Shown: positions 44,786-53,592, counted from the stretch's first letter. The stretch: 64,000 nucleotides of DNA from Muribaculaceae bacterium (GCA_017427945.1 JAFRRT010000026.1:80902-144901); one strand, 5' to 3'. A program made the numbers and translations. The notes: a model not told the origin generated them from the sequence alone.

Positions 44786-46780
44786 TCAAGGGTGATACAG
44801 GAGGGTTGGCAAGAAAAGGGTACCTGTAGAGGCAGTTCCTGTGGCCGACAGGCAGACTGTGCGGGCGCGGGCAGCGACCATGGGTGTTGCCAACGGCTGA
44901 TCCACAGCGCCTGTCACCGTCACCACACTCATTTCGCCGTCCTGGGCCATGATACCGCGCTGACCTGTTACCTTGAGCGTCAAGTCCACGTCTTCACTCC
45001 TCACATGCCACGCCACACGATGCAGCGCCTTGCCCAACAAGGGATGCAACTCAATGGGATGGCTGAGCCACGACACCGGTTGCACTAAAGCGTTTTCCTG
45101 CTCTAAATCCAACACCACGCCAGCATCGGTCACAGCAAGGGCGTGGCGCGGGTCACTATAAAACTGGCTTGCAGCCACCGAGCGTTCACTGGTTCTTCCG
45201 CTGGCCATCATCACCACGGGATGGCCCGTCGAGGGCAACATCCACAACTCCCGATAGGCGTTGCACCATGCCATAGCGGTGCAGTCCACATGGCGCAGGC
45301 ACACCTCCAGGCGCGACCCGTTCAAGCGACATAGGTGTCCATGACGAGACAGCAGCCAGACGTCGCCGTCGGCCTCGACAGGAGCCACAGCGGCGGCAAT
45401 GACTGTACGGTCCACCAGGCGCGCCTCACCCAACATTCCAGCTGCACTCTGCGGGATGGCATAGATGCCGTCGTCGCTGAACACATACACCGGATAACGG
45501 CCGAAGCCGCTCGAGTAGAGCGGGCGCGTCACCACAGCCATCGCCAGCGGCACAGCCCCGACGACGCGCCTTCGGCAAGCCTCGATGAGGGCGTTTCCCA
45601 CACCACTCATCACGATGTCGCCGCTGCCTGTGCAGCAATACAAACGGCCGCCTGCCATTGTCGAGCACACCACATTGCTCACAGCGAGCGGTGTCGTCAA
45701 GGCGGCACACTGCGATGAAGTCAAGGTCAATGATGTGATAGGCGGCACGAAATCCTCACCGCTCATCAACGAAGAGGCAGGCGCTGTTGCAATCAGGTGC
45801 CACGGCGAGGCAGCCAACTGAGCAGAGATAGCCTCGGCTCCGCGGCGCGACAAACCCATCTCCAGCACATACTCGCGACCGCCTGTCGTGCACGTCAGGC
45901 AACGGTAGTCCAGCGAGCGGCTGGCATTGAGCAACTGCGCCTCGTCGGTCGCCAGCACATCGACGCCCGCCACCAACGGCAGCCATTCGGCAGGGATGGA
46001 ACGAGTCACACCAATGTTTAGGCTGTAGTGAATCAGCGGCATGACCGTTGCCTCGGTCCCCGTGAAGGAGTTGCTCGAGACTGTCACATCGGCCTCAATG
46101 CGGTCGGCATTGGCCAGCGTCGCATCTCCCACGCGCACCGGGTCACTCACCCACAGGTAGGTACCGTCCCACATCCTTACTGCCCATCGCACCAGCATGG
46201 GAGCGGTGTGTCGGCCCTGGGCACGCGCGTCATTGTTCAAGGCACGATAAGCCGTATTCAGCATCCCTGCAAGGGCACTGGTGTCGGCGTCGGCAAGCGG
46301 AGCACGCCACACGTTGTAAGGTTCGTCAAAGGTATAAGCGCTGATGTCGGCTGTCATGGTGGCGGTCGAAACGGTAAACGTCAGTTGCGGGACGGCATCG
46401 GCGGGATCAAGCACTATCCACACGCCATCCTGACAGGAGAGCCAGGTCAAACCATCACGGCAGACGATGACGAGCAGGTCACCGACGGTATGTGCCCCGA
46501 CAATCTCACTGGCTACAGTCACCACCGTCTGGCCATCAACCTTGACCACACCGCCACTGCATGTCACCATCCTGCCGCCACTCACGGTCAACAGGCGGTC
46601 GCCGGCCGCAATCGCACCAACCGTCACCGGCGCGCCAGTCACCTGCAACGCTTCTTCACACTCTCGCACGTTCAACGCCTGCTTGGCATCACCGCACTGT
46701 GCCGCCTCACCATTGGCAAGCGGCATCACTGCCCGGGCGACCACCCGGGTCTCTCTCATTTGTGTTTTGTTCTTTTTCAT
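44786..46780 (-). CDS. Large beta-propeller-like protein upstream of terminase, candidate DNA-stabilisation/head-completion protein
   Basis: A 664-residue protein, strongly beta and rich in Val, Ala, Thr and Gly, without signal peptide or membrane segment. Short repeated strand pairs (V-G-D-L-L-V-I-V-C-R-D-G, G-R-L-Y-C-C-T-G-S-G-D-I-V, G-D-V-W-L-L-S-R-H-G-H-L-C-R-L) suggest propeller blades. Propeller proteins of this size serve as head-completion hubs in P22-like phages (gp10), and co-transcription with TerL supports that, but I could not confirm homology. First gene of capsid block B. Confidence 0.55.
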   Translation of the reverse strand: MKKNKTQMRETRVVARAVMPLANGEAAQCGDAKQALNVRECEEALQVTGAPVTVGAIAAGDRLLTVSGGRMVTCSGGVVKVDGQTVVTVASEIVGAHTVGDLLVIVCRDGLTWLSCQDGVWIVLDPADAVPQLTFTVSTATMTADISAYTFDEPYNVWRAPLADADTSALAGMLNTAYRALNNDARAQGRHTAPMLVRWAVRMWDGTYLWVSDPVRVGDATLANADRIEADVTVSSNSFTGTEATVMPLIHYSLNIGVTRSIPAEWLPLVAGVDVLATDEAQLLNASRSLDYRCLTCTTGGREYVLEMGLSRRGAEAISAQLAASPWHLIATAPASSLMSGEDFVPPITSLTLTSSQCAALTTPLAVSNVVCSTMAGGRLYCCTGSGDIVMSGVGNALIEACRRRVVGAVPLAMAVVTRPLYSSGFGRYPVYVFSDDGIYAIPQSAAGMLGEARLVDRTVIAAAVAPVEADGDVWLLSRHGHLCRLNGSRLEVCLRHVDCTAMAWCNAYRELWMLPSTGHPVVMMASGRTSERSVAASQFYSDPRHALAVTDAGVVLDLEQENALVQPVSWLSHPIELHPLLGKALHRVAWHVRSEDVDLTLKVTGQRGIMAQDGEMSVVTVTGAVDQPLATPMVAARARTVCLSATGTASTGTLFLPTLLYHP

Positions 46781-46839
46781 GGTATAATTGACTGTTAATT
46801 AAAAGGACTTTAAGTGCCTTAAAGTCATTAAGGATGAGG

Positions 46840-46883
46840 GCAAAATTACACAGTAAAGCCCCTGGAGCGCAAGTACAAAAAGC
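46840..46883 (-). promoter_or_regulatory. Atypical promoter-like element of capsid block B
   Basis: On the minus strand GCTTTTTG (46876-46883) and TAATTTTGC (46840-46848) are separated by exactly 27 bp, matching the element before block A (25643-25686). The leader to the ATG at 46780 is 59 nt, close to block A's 53. The GCTTTTTG overlaps a short GCGGC-TTG-GCCGC hairpin. Confidence 0.5.
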
Positions 46884-46901
46884 GGCCAAGCCGCAAAAAA
46901 C

Positions 46902-46932
46902 AAGAGCGGGACACGAATATCGCGTCCCGCTC
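46902..46932 (-). terminator. Rho-independent terminator of the dockerin gene
   Basis: On the minus strand GAGCGGGAC pairs with GTCCCGCTC and is followed by a T-rich tail (TTGTTTTTT, 46895-46903), about 35 bp after the stop of the gene at 46966. Confidence 0.8.
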
Positions 46933-46965
46933 CTATAGCGTTAAAACAAATGATAGGATTCTTTC

Positions 46966-48183
46966 TTACCAAGTGCCGCTCAGCAGGAAGTCGATCAATG
47001 CCGTCACGTCGGCAATGCTGATGGACTGGTCTTGGTTGCAGTCGGCACCGAAAACGCTGAAGGTGTCAGACTCCTGGAAATTACCCGAAAGCAGGGCATC
47101 AATCAGCGCTGTAACATCGGCAATCGACACGGTGTTGTCCTTGTTCACGTCACCGCGAATGCCACTGGGTTCCGTCGGGATGACGAAGGTGGAGCCATCG
47201 GTGAAATACAAGCGGTTGTTATACCAGCCGTCCCACACACGGGTGTTGTCCCACGGCGTGGTCATTCCCCATGTAATGACAGCGGGTGTCACGTGTCCGG
47301 CATTACCGGGCGTAGCTACACCACCAGCAAGCGTCGTGTTGATCCACAAACCTGAGCCATTGGGTGACATCGTGTCGGGGATATCACGTACCATTTGACC
47401 GGGATAGGTCATATTGCCATCCTGATCCAGCAGCATGTAGGTCGAGGGAGCGCCATAGCCATAGAGGTTGGTTACCCATACCGTGTCGCCGCTTTGGCGG
47501 ATGTACACGTCAACGCTGTATGAAGTGTCGTCATATTCGCTGACAAACTCGTGCTTGCCGTTGGGTACCACGAGCCATGTGTCACGGTACAGCGGTGACA
47601 TGGTCACCATCTCGTCGGTGAAGGTGCGTACCGAGCCGTCCTTATCGGTAATGGTTGTCGTGATGCTCGTCTCGATATAGTAGGCAAAGCCGTCGGCAAA
47701 GTGCATCCTGCCGTCAGCAAGGATTTCGCCGGTCACGTTGGCCAAGTTGCCGTCGTTGAGCATCCAATCCTCGTTCACCACATAGAAACTGCGCACGGTG
47801 TCAATCTTAGTAGTCACGCCGCCCGAAACGGTGGTCGAACTACCTGTCTGAGTGACAAAAGGCTCGTCGCCAGCCTCAAGGATAACGGTGCCTGCACTAT
47901 AGTTCACCTTGACAGGCTGATTCAAGCGGTAGGGAGTGATGCCACCAACAAGCGTCAACTCGTTGCCCGAGCCCTCGATGGTGACAGTCCAGCCGCCACA
48001 GTAGAAGGGGTCGCCTTGAGTGACGGTGAAAGTACCGGGAGAATCCTCATGCCAGTCATAGGCCTGCTGCAGGCATATGCGCGAACCAGTCACAGCGCCC
48101 ACATTCAGTGGAGCGACAAGCTGGGCGCTGACCGCAGTGGCAAGCCCTGCATACAAGCACATCAGTGCTATCATTTTCTTCAT
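46966..48183 (-). CDS. Secreted protein with C-terminal dockerin-type repeats
   Basis: About 405 residues with a signal peptide (L-M-C-L-Y-A-G-L-A-T-A-V-S-A-Q). A beta-rich region without recognised catalytic motifs is followed by two dockerin type I calcium-binding repeats: G-D-V-N-K-D-N-T-V-S-I-A-D-V-T-A-L-I-D and A-D-C-N-Q-D-Q-S-I-S-I-A-D-V-T-A-L-I-D. Dockerins bind cohesins in cellulosomes, but many gut Bacteroidales carry such domains with no known scaffold. Paralogue of the next gene. The start at 48183 is chosen for its signal peptide; the frame extends upstream without one. Confidence 0.82.
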   Translation of the reverse strand: MKKMIALMCLYAGLATAVSAQLVAPLNVGAVTGSRICLQQAYDWHEDSPGTFTVTQGDPFYCGGWTVTIEGSGNELTLVGGITPYRLNQPVKVNYSAGTVILEAGDEPFVTQTGSSTTVSGGVTTKIDTVRSFYVVNEDWMLNDGNLANVTGEILADGRMHFADGFAYYIETSITTTITDKDGSVRTFTDEMVTMSPLYRDTWLVVPNGKHEFVSEYDDTSYSVDVYIRQSGDTVWVTNLYGYGAPSTYMLLDQDGNMTYPGQMVRDIPDTMSPNGSGLWINTTLAGGVATPGNAGHVTPAVITWGMTTPWDNTRVWDGWYNNRLYFTDGSTFVIPTEPSGIRGDVNKDNTVSIADVTALIDALLSGNFQESDTFSVFGADCNQDQSISIADVTALIDFLLSGTW

Positions 48184-48522
48184 CTTAGTATGTATTATAT
48201 AAATTAATGTGAATAGTCGTTCTGCAACACACTGACAAACAACAACATAATGCCGGCAACACGGGTTTTCACCCCGCTTGGCCAGCCATTGCATTGCTTG
48301 ACGATGACAAAATTACTGAAATATTTCAAATCATCACTCACATTTAACCACTTTTTAGTTTTAGGGGGGCATGTTTTACCAGCCGCGGCATGGCGGAGCG
48401 CACAGCAGAAACAATTGTGTGGGTGGGTATTATTGAAGAAATAAACAGGCGTTCCCGACATGGGAACGCCTGTCCATTGATATTGGTTGTTGATGGATCA
48501 GTCCATCAAACCATGTTCAAAA
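48184..48522. other. 339-bp gene-free region between the dockerin genes
   Basis: Holds the leader of the 46966 gene, a weak -7-like TAATTTTG on the minus strand at 48308-48315 without a matching -33 box, and the terminator of the second dockerin gene (48445-48473). No coding potential was seen. Confidence 0.6.
48445..48473 (-). terminator. Hairpin terminator after the second dockerin gene
   Basis: ACAGGCGTTCCC (48445-48456) pairs perfectly with GGGAACGCCTGT (48462-48473). On the minus strand it is followed by TTATTTCTT. A strong 12-bp stem about 50 bp after the stop. Confidence 0.8.
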
Positions 48523-49923
48523 TTAATGCCATACCTTAGTCAGCAGGTAGTCAATAAGAGCAGTAATGTCAGCGATGTCAATCGACTGGTCGAGGTTGCA
48601 GTCAGCGTTGTCGCCACTGAAGTTATCAGAATCATCAAAGTTCTGCTGGAGCAGAGCGTCAATCAGACGAGTTACATCAGCAATGTCAACAGCACCATCG
48701 TTGTTCACGTCACCACGCAGGCCACCAGCAGCGGGGATGACGAACTTGTTGCCGTTGGTCCACTTCAGTACGTTGTTCTCATAGCCATAGAGGAAGTGAT
48801 GACCGTTAGAAGGCATGGTATAAGCCCAAGTCATCTGATCGGGAGTAACAGTACCGGTAAAGCCCCAAGTGATACCATCGATGTAACCCTCGTCATCGAG
48901 CGTGTAAGCACCAACGGGATAGAACTCACCAAGACCACCGCTGATCCAAGTGTCATTAACGTCCCAGATGGGGTTGTAAAGATAGGTGGTGCCATCCTCC
49001 TCATATGAGCAAGGATATTCGAAGGTACCATCAGCGCTCAGAACCATGTAAGAGTTGGGCACACCATAGTCCCACAAGTTACCAACCACAACAGTGTCTT
49101 CTACCTGATAGATGTAAACAGGGCTACTATCTGCGCTGCCGTCCTGCTCTTTGTTGTAGGTGAGCTCACCGTTAGCGGCCAGAATCTCGGTGCCTACATA
49201 CATCGTAGCGGACTCAGTCACGGTTTCGTTATTGAGCTGTCCGTTAACATATTTTTTCAGTTTCAGATAGGCGTAATAAACGTAGTTGTCATCAAAAATG
49301 ATTGAACCATCCTGATAGAGGGTACCCATGCAGTCGTCCTGTGCTTCGGTCTCCCAGTAAGCCTGAGAAACGAGCAACTCATACCTAATAGTATCGGTGC
49401 GGTTACGGCCACCACTACCTGTGATAGAGTCATCCTTCAGCAAGAGACCCCAAGGAAGAGCTACCTCACCAGTGGTGTAGTCAACGTCGATGGGCAGGTA
49501 ATAGGTGCTGCCATCAGCATCCCAATAGAAACCGGCGAAGTACAGGCCCTCGCTCAAGTCGGGATACCAGTAAGCGCCGCCACCAGCGTAGAAGGGATCA
49601 GCGGGAACAGGCTCTTCACCCATGATGTCATAAGCATAGAGGAAGCAAACATGGGGAAGCGAAGTGAGTTCCTGGTCGGTGAGACGACGGGGAGCACGCT
49701 GGTTCACCAGGTTCTCGGGGTTGATGCGCTGGGTCTGCAAAGACTTCTTGGCACCAGCCATGAAGCTCTGGGTAGCAGCAGCGGTCATCTGGTTGCACAA
49801 GGTGTTAGCCTTCATCACCATCTGTCCCTTGTTAGCTTGCATAAGTTCAGCCTTGTTCACATGAGGTGCTGCCATAGCGGTCAGACCTACACACACGAAA
49901 AGTAATGCTAATAATTTCTTCAT
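48523..49923 (-). CDS. Secreted dockerin-repeat protein, paralogue of the 46966 gene
   Basis: A 466-residue protein with a signal peptide ending T-A-M-A-A, a beta-rich middle with many Tyr and Asp, and two C-terminal dockerin type I repeats (G-D-V-N-N-D-G-A-V-D-I-A-D-V-T-R-L-I-D and A-D-C-N-L-D-Q-S-I-D-I-A-D-I-T-A-L-I-D). It shares with its neighbour the Y-G-V/A-P-N/S-(S/T)-Y-M and I-T-W-G-(F/M)-T blocks, so the pair arose by duplication. Codon use is more optimised than the neighbour's. Function unknown. Confidence 0.82.
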   Translation of the reverse strand: MKKLLALLFVCVGLTAMAAPHVNKAELMQANKGQMVMKANTLCNQMTAAATQSFMAGAKKSLQTQRINPENLVNQRAPRRLTDQELTSLPHVCFLYAYDIMGEEPVPADPFYAGGGAYWYPDLSEGLYFAGFYWDADGSTYYLPIDVDYTTGEVALPWGLLLKDDSITGSGGRNRTDTIRYELLVSQAYWETEAQDDCMGTLYQDGSIIFDDNYVYYAYLKLKKYVNGQLNNETVTESATMYVGTEILAANGELTYNKEQDGSADSSPVYIYQVEDTVVVGNLWDYGVPNSYMVLSADGTFEYPCSYEEDGTTYLYNPIWDVNDTWISGGLGEFYPVGAYTLDDEGYIDGITWGFTGTVTPDQMTWAYTMPSNGHHFLYGYENNVLKWTNGNKFVIPAAGGLRGDVNNDGAVDIADVTRLIDALLQQNFDDSDNFSGDNADCNLDQSIDIADITALIDYLLTKVWH

Positions 49924-50227
49924 AAATGTTTAATGATTGAAGAGTTAATAAAATATGTAATTAAGAATAAATATCTATATCGGTTTACTGGTATCTATTG
50001 AATGTTTGACATCTAGTGGCATTCATTCAATGATTTGGCAAATTTACACTCTATTTTTCTAATACACAACTTTTTCACTCAAAAATGCAGCTACTAAGTT
50101 TGAAATTTACAGTATTTGTGGCAATTCACGGAAGCACACGACACTAATTCGTGATTAGGCATTTGGAAGGCACCAGCAATCCTGCCCCACGACGAGCATA
50201 AAAAGGTGATGATTAGGTTAAATACGC
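49924..50227 (-). other. 304-bp gene-free region: promoter and leader of the second dockerin gene
   Basis: On the minus strand TAAATTTGC (50038-50046) is a good -7 box, with GTTG 20 bp upstream as a possible -33. The leader of about 115 nt carries an ATTGAATG/CATTCAAT inverted repeat. The remainder, towards apbE, is A/T rich with nothing recognised. Confidence 0.6.
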
Positions 50228-51244
50228 TCATTGGGCAGGAGTGACACGGGCGGCAAAGGCGGCATTGCTCCAGACAACAAGCGTCCCCGAGACAGTGTCG
50301 GCACTGATGGTCATCACCCCCAGGTCGCTGCGCGGCTGCATCATGGTTTTGACCTGCTTCTCGCCCATCACCATGCAGGCGGTCGCCCAGGCGTCAGCCG
50401 TCATGCAGTCACCGGCAATGACCGTGACGCTGAGTAAGGTTCCCGAGCGGCTGTCGCCCGTGTGTGGGTCGATGATGTGTGACAGTTTGTTGCCCTGCTC
50501 CACGCGCCACTTGCGGTAATTGCCACTGGTGGCGACAGCGCTGCTGTCGAGGGTGAGCACCATGGCGCTCTGGTGGCTGACGGCGTCCTCTTCCTCGTCG
50601 GGCAAGTCAACCGACACCTGCCAGGGCGTGCCACGGCTGTTGACGCCACGTGCCGCCACCTCGCCGCCAATTTCGACAAGCCAGTTGCGCGCGCCATTGC
50701 GCTGCAGCATACGCGCTATCTCGTCACAGGCATAACCCTTGGCAATCGAGGAGAAATCCAGCATCACACGGTGGTCACGCTTGACAAGCGTGTCGCCACG
50801 CAGCGAGACCTTGTCCATACCGACGAAATGCAGGATGCTGTCGAGTTGAGTCCGTGTGGGCATGGTGCCGTTCTTGTAGCCAAAGCCCCAGGCGTTGACC
50901 AGCGGCATCACCGTGGGGTCATAGGCACCGCCACTGCCGCTGTTGACCTCCCGCGAGGTGATGAGCAGGCGGCGGATGTGATTATCGACGAGGGAGGTAT
51001 CGCCCGCGTTAAGGGCGGTGAGGAGCGAGGACTTGTTGTAGGGCGAAACACTCATGTCGAGTTCGCCCAAAATGCGCTGGATGCTGTCACCCAGGTCGCG
51101 CGAAGCCTCGTAGGTAATATGGTAATCGGTGGTCCAGACGACACCCTCATGCGAGAAATAGCGTTTGCGGTCACGGCCTACAAACATCACCACGACCGCC
51201 ACCAACAGCGCCACCAGCACTGCCACATAACGCTTATTCATCAT
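50228..51244 (-). CDS. apbE: FAD:protein FMN transferase (ApbE family)
   Basis: A 338-residue protein with an N-terminal membrane anchor (V-A-V-L-V-A-L-L-V-A-V-V-V-M-F-V). Conserved ApbE blocks: L-D-M-S-V-S-P-Y-N, D-P-T-V-M-P-L-V-N-A-W-G-F-G, D-F-S-S-I-A-K-G-Y-A-C-D, S-H-I-I-D-P-H-T-G and A-D-A-W-A-T-A. It attaches FMN covalently to Thr or Ser of periplasm-facing proteins such as Na+-NQR or Rnf subunits. Those partners are not in the window. It follows two outer membrane protein genes by 35 bp. Confidence 0.92.
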   Translation of the reverse strand: MMNKRYVAVLVALLVAVVVMFVGRDRKRYFSHEGVVWTTDYHITYEASRDLGDSIQRILGELDMSVSPYNKSSLLTALNAGDTSLVDNHIRRLLITSREVNSGSGGAYDPTVMPLVNAWGFGYKNGTMPTRTQLDSILHFVGMDKVSLRGDTLVKRDHRVMLDFSSIAKGYACDEIARMLQRNGARNWLVEIGGEVAARGVNSRGTPWQVSVDLPDEEEDAVSHQSAMVLTLDSSAVATSGNYRKWRVEQGNKLSHIIDPHTGDSRSGTLLSVTVIAGDCMTADAWATACMVMGEKQVKTMMQPRSDLGVMTISADTVSGTLVVWSNAAFAARVTPAQ

Positions 51245-51279
51245 TCCAAAGGAGCTTTATCGCCTGTAACAATTACAGG

Positions 51280-51903
51280 TTACTTCAGGAACCAGGTGAG
51301 GTTCATGTACCAGGTGCGGTTCTTGGCGACATTGTCGTCGAGCAGCTTGGTGTGCAAAGTCTGGCCTACTGAGAAATTGTAGCCCACACGCAACTGCCAG
51401 CGCTCCATCAGCTCAACACCCGCGCCCATATCAAGATAAACGTTGACGGGAGGATAGGAGTTCAAATTCCTGTGGTTGGCGCCGACGAGGAAGGAGAACT
51501 GCGGTCCCACATAGAGCATGGGCATCAAGGTCGTTTCAAAACCACCCAGGCGGTTGTACTTGAACTTGAGGTGCAGGGGCACGTCGAGGTAGTGCATCGC
51601 CACCGTCTCGTTGCCGGCACCCACGGCTGCCCACATCTCGCGCGCACCGTAGTTCACTTTACCCTGCTTGAGGGTATAGAGCGCCGAACCCTCGACACCG
51701 AAGCCGATGCCGCTGAAGTTCATTTCGCCCGTCACACCCAGTTGAGGGCCCCAAGCCCGTTCAACAGGGACGATATCGTGCTGCTTGAAGTGCAGTTCGT
51801 TGTTGTTGACACCGGCGGTGATACCCCAGCGCGACGTGGTCTGTGCCATTGCGGCGGTGGTGAGCAGCATGGCCGCCATCAGTAATAATGTTATTCTTTT
51901 CAT
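51280..51903 (-). CDS. PorT-like outer membrane beta-barrel protein
   Basis: A 207-residue protein with signal peptide (L-L-L-M-A-A-M-L-L-T-T-A-A-M-A-Q), an N-terminal G-I-T-A-G-V-N-N-N strand and alternating strands typical of small OMP_b-brl_2 barrels, with Y-L-D-V-P-L-H-L-K-F-K-Y as the family's central strand and a terminal W-Y-M-N-L-T-W-F-L-K. Function unknown. ATG at 51903 starts the signal peptide. Paralogue of the upstream gene; probably in one operon with apbE. Confidence 0.78.
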   Translation of the reverse strand: MKRITLLLMAAMLLTTAAMAQTTSRWGITAGVNNNELHFKQHDIVPVERAWGPQLGVTGEMNFSGIGFGVEGSALYTLKQGKVNYGAREMWAAVGAGNETVAMHYLDVPLHLKFKYNRLGGFETTLMPMLYVGPQFSFLVGANHRNLNSYPPVNVYLDMGAGVELMERWQLRVGYNFSVGQTLHTKLLDDNVAKNRTWYMNLTWFLK

Positions 51904-51984
51904 TTCTTTGTATTTGGTTGGTTCATTTTCGGATGTTGGTTGGCCGCACCATGGGTGCGGCACGGGGGACTCGGAGGACCGGGA

Positions 51985-52572
51985 TCAGAAGAGCCAGGCG
52001 GCGTTGATGGTCCAGTGTGAGTCCTTGCCGTGGACAACACGGCCTTCATACTCGCGGTCAATGTACTTCATTGCGCGGGATATGCCCAGGCCATAGGTCG
52101 CCGACAACCTGAGGTGGTTGAACAGGTCCACGCCAAGGCCGGCATCCCACGAGATACAGGTCCTGGAAGTGTCGTAACTGTCAGGGCCTTCATCGCTGAA
52201 GAGGATGGAGAAGCAGGGTCCCGTGAAAGCATAGGGCGCCACAATCTTCTCAACGCTCGGCAACGTGAGGCGGTAACGGGCATAAAGCGGGATGTCGATA
52301 TAGTGCCGCTTGTAGTTGCGGTAGTCGTCGGAGAGGCGGTTGTTGCGGTGGGTGAACATTGCTGAGGCCTCGATACCCAAGCCAATGACTGGGATGTTCA
52401 AGTCGAGCACCAAGCCGCCGGTGTAGCCCACGCGGTTGTCGCTATCGATGATATCGCGGTCAAAGCGCATCTCACCGATGGTGATACCGCCACGCACACC
52501 CAGACGTACCTGCGCCGAAGTGGGCAGCGATACGGCAATCAGCAAGATGACAAACAGTATTTTCCTGTCCAT
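51985..52572 (-). CDS. PorT-like outer membrane beta-barrel protein
   Basis: A 195-residue protein with signal peptide (I-L-F-V-I-L-L-I-A-V-S-L-P-T-S-A-Q), then V-R-L-G-V-R-G-G-I-T-I-G, a central Y-I-D-I-P-L-Y-A-R-Y-R-L strand and a terminal W-T-I-N-A-A-W-L-F. It is the same family as the following gene. The start at 52572 is supported by the signal peptide and a -7 box TAACTTTG at 52600-52607 on the minus strand, with no matching -33 box. Confidence 0.78.
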   Translation of the reverse strand: MDRKILFVILLIAVSLPTSAQVRLGVRGGITIGEMRFDRDIIDSDNRVGYTGGLVLDLNIPVIGLGIEASAMFTHRNNRLSDDYRNYKRHYIDIPLYARYRLTLPSVEKIVAPYAFTGPCFSILFSDEGPDSYDTSRTCISWDAGLGVDLFNHLRLSATYGLGISRAMKYIDREYEGRVVHGKDSHWTINAAWLF

Positions 52573-52661
52573 ATTGTTGTCGATGAAGTTAAAGTGCCCC
52601 AAAGTTACGCAGGATTTTTGAATTGGCGACAGGATTAAGTTTTTTTTAGAGTGATGGCAGG

Positions 52662-52702
52662 TACAAAAACAAGCAACGGCCCAGCACAAAAGTGCTAGAC
52701 CG
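52662..52702 (-). terminator. Terminator downstream of tRNA-Val
   Basis: On the minus strand CGACGG-T-C-T-AGCAC, loop TTTT, GTGCT-G-G-G-CCGTTG forms an imperfect stem followed by CTTGTTTTT. Confidence 0.75.
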
Positions 52703-52711
52703 TCGTTGTTG

Positions 52712-52786
52712 TGGGCAGTGAGGGATTCGAACCCCCGACCCTCTGCTTGTAAGGCAGATGCTCTGAACCAACTGCGCTAACTGCCC
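52712..52786 (-). tRNA. tRNA-Val (anticodon TAC)
   Basis: A full cloverleaf reads on the minus strand: acceptor GGGCAGT/ACTGCCC, anticodon stem TCTGC/GCAGA with loop CTTACAA (anticodon TAC, valine codon GUA), and a T-arm with GTTCGAAT. The CCA end is not encoded. A matching promoter and terminator flank it. Confidence 0.95.
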
Positions 52787-52806
52787 AAGTTGCCGTCAAA
52801 AGCGAT

Positions 52807-52838
52807 GCAAAGGTACTGCTATTTTTTAAACCGCCAAA
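52807..52838 (-). promoter_or_regulatory. Promoter of tRNA-Val
   Basis: On the minus strand TTTG (52835-52838) and TACCTTTGC (52807-52815) with a 19-bp spacer, 20 bp upstream of the tRNA. Confidence 0.88.
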
Positions 52839-53034
52839 CAAAAATCGGATTTTTTTCAAAAAAATGTCGTTTTTTTTCAAAAATGGGGCGTTTTTTCGGC
52901 GAAAATGGGTAACTTTACCCTCTCCCAAAGTGCCCAAAAAAGCAAAAAAGCCATAAAAACCGGAAAAGATTTTGGCGTCAGGAACTTGAGGAGAGCGACA
53001 ATGAAAGAACCATCAATTAATAACATTATATAAT

Positions 53035-53592
53035 ATGAAAAAGACCTATGTATTTTTGGCAGACGGCTTTGAGGAGGTCGAAGCCCTGACGTGTATTGAC
53101 GTGATGCGCCGCGCAGGCATGCCCGTGACGACGGTGTCGATCAACCCCTTTGAAGAAGTGACCGGTGCCCACGGGGTGACCGTGGTGGCCGACAGCCTGT
53201 TTGACGATGAGGAGAACGACTACAGCGATGCCGAGTGGCTGGTGCTGCCCGGCGGCATCCCCGGTGCACCCAACCTGGCTGCACACGAGGCCCTGTGCGA
53301 CGTCTTGAACGACCAGGACGATCGGGGCGGCAAAATCGGCGCCATCTGCGCTTCGCCCGCCGTGGTGTTGGCACCGCTGGGCATCCTGCAAGGACGTGAG
53401 GCCGTGTGCTATCCCGGCATGGAAGCCACTGTCGAGGGCGTGAACTGGGGCAAAGGCTCTGTCGCCATCGACGGCAACGTGGTGACGGGCAACGGTCCGG
53501 CAGCTGCAGCACCTTTCGCACTGGCAATGGTTGCCGAGAGCATGGGACGCGATGTAGCCGACCAGGTTGCAGCAGGCATGCTGCTGCAGTAA
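53035..53592 (+). CDS. DJ-1/PfpI-family protein (DJ-1/YajL type)
   Basis: A 185-residue cytoplasmic protein with the family's opening V-F-L-A-D-G-F-E-E-V-E-A (conserved Glu), L-P-G-G-I-P-G-A-P-N-L and the nucleophile elbow I-C-A-S-P-A-V-V-L (Cys near residue 105). DJ-1/YajL proteins are reported as stress-response chaperones or glyoxal-detoxifying enzymes; the exact role is debated. It ends 59 bp before the convergent DeoR-type regulator. Confidence 0.9.
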   Translation: MKKTYVFLADGFEEVEALTCIDVMRRAGMPVTTVSINPFEEVTGAHGVTVVADSLFDDEENDYSDAEWLVLPGGIPGAPNLAAHEALCDVLNDQDDRGGKIGAICASPAVVLAPLGILQGREAVCYPGMEATVEGVNWGKGSVAIDGNVVTGNGPAAAAPFALAMVAESMGRDVADQVAAGMLLQ

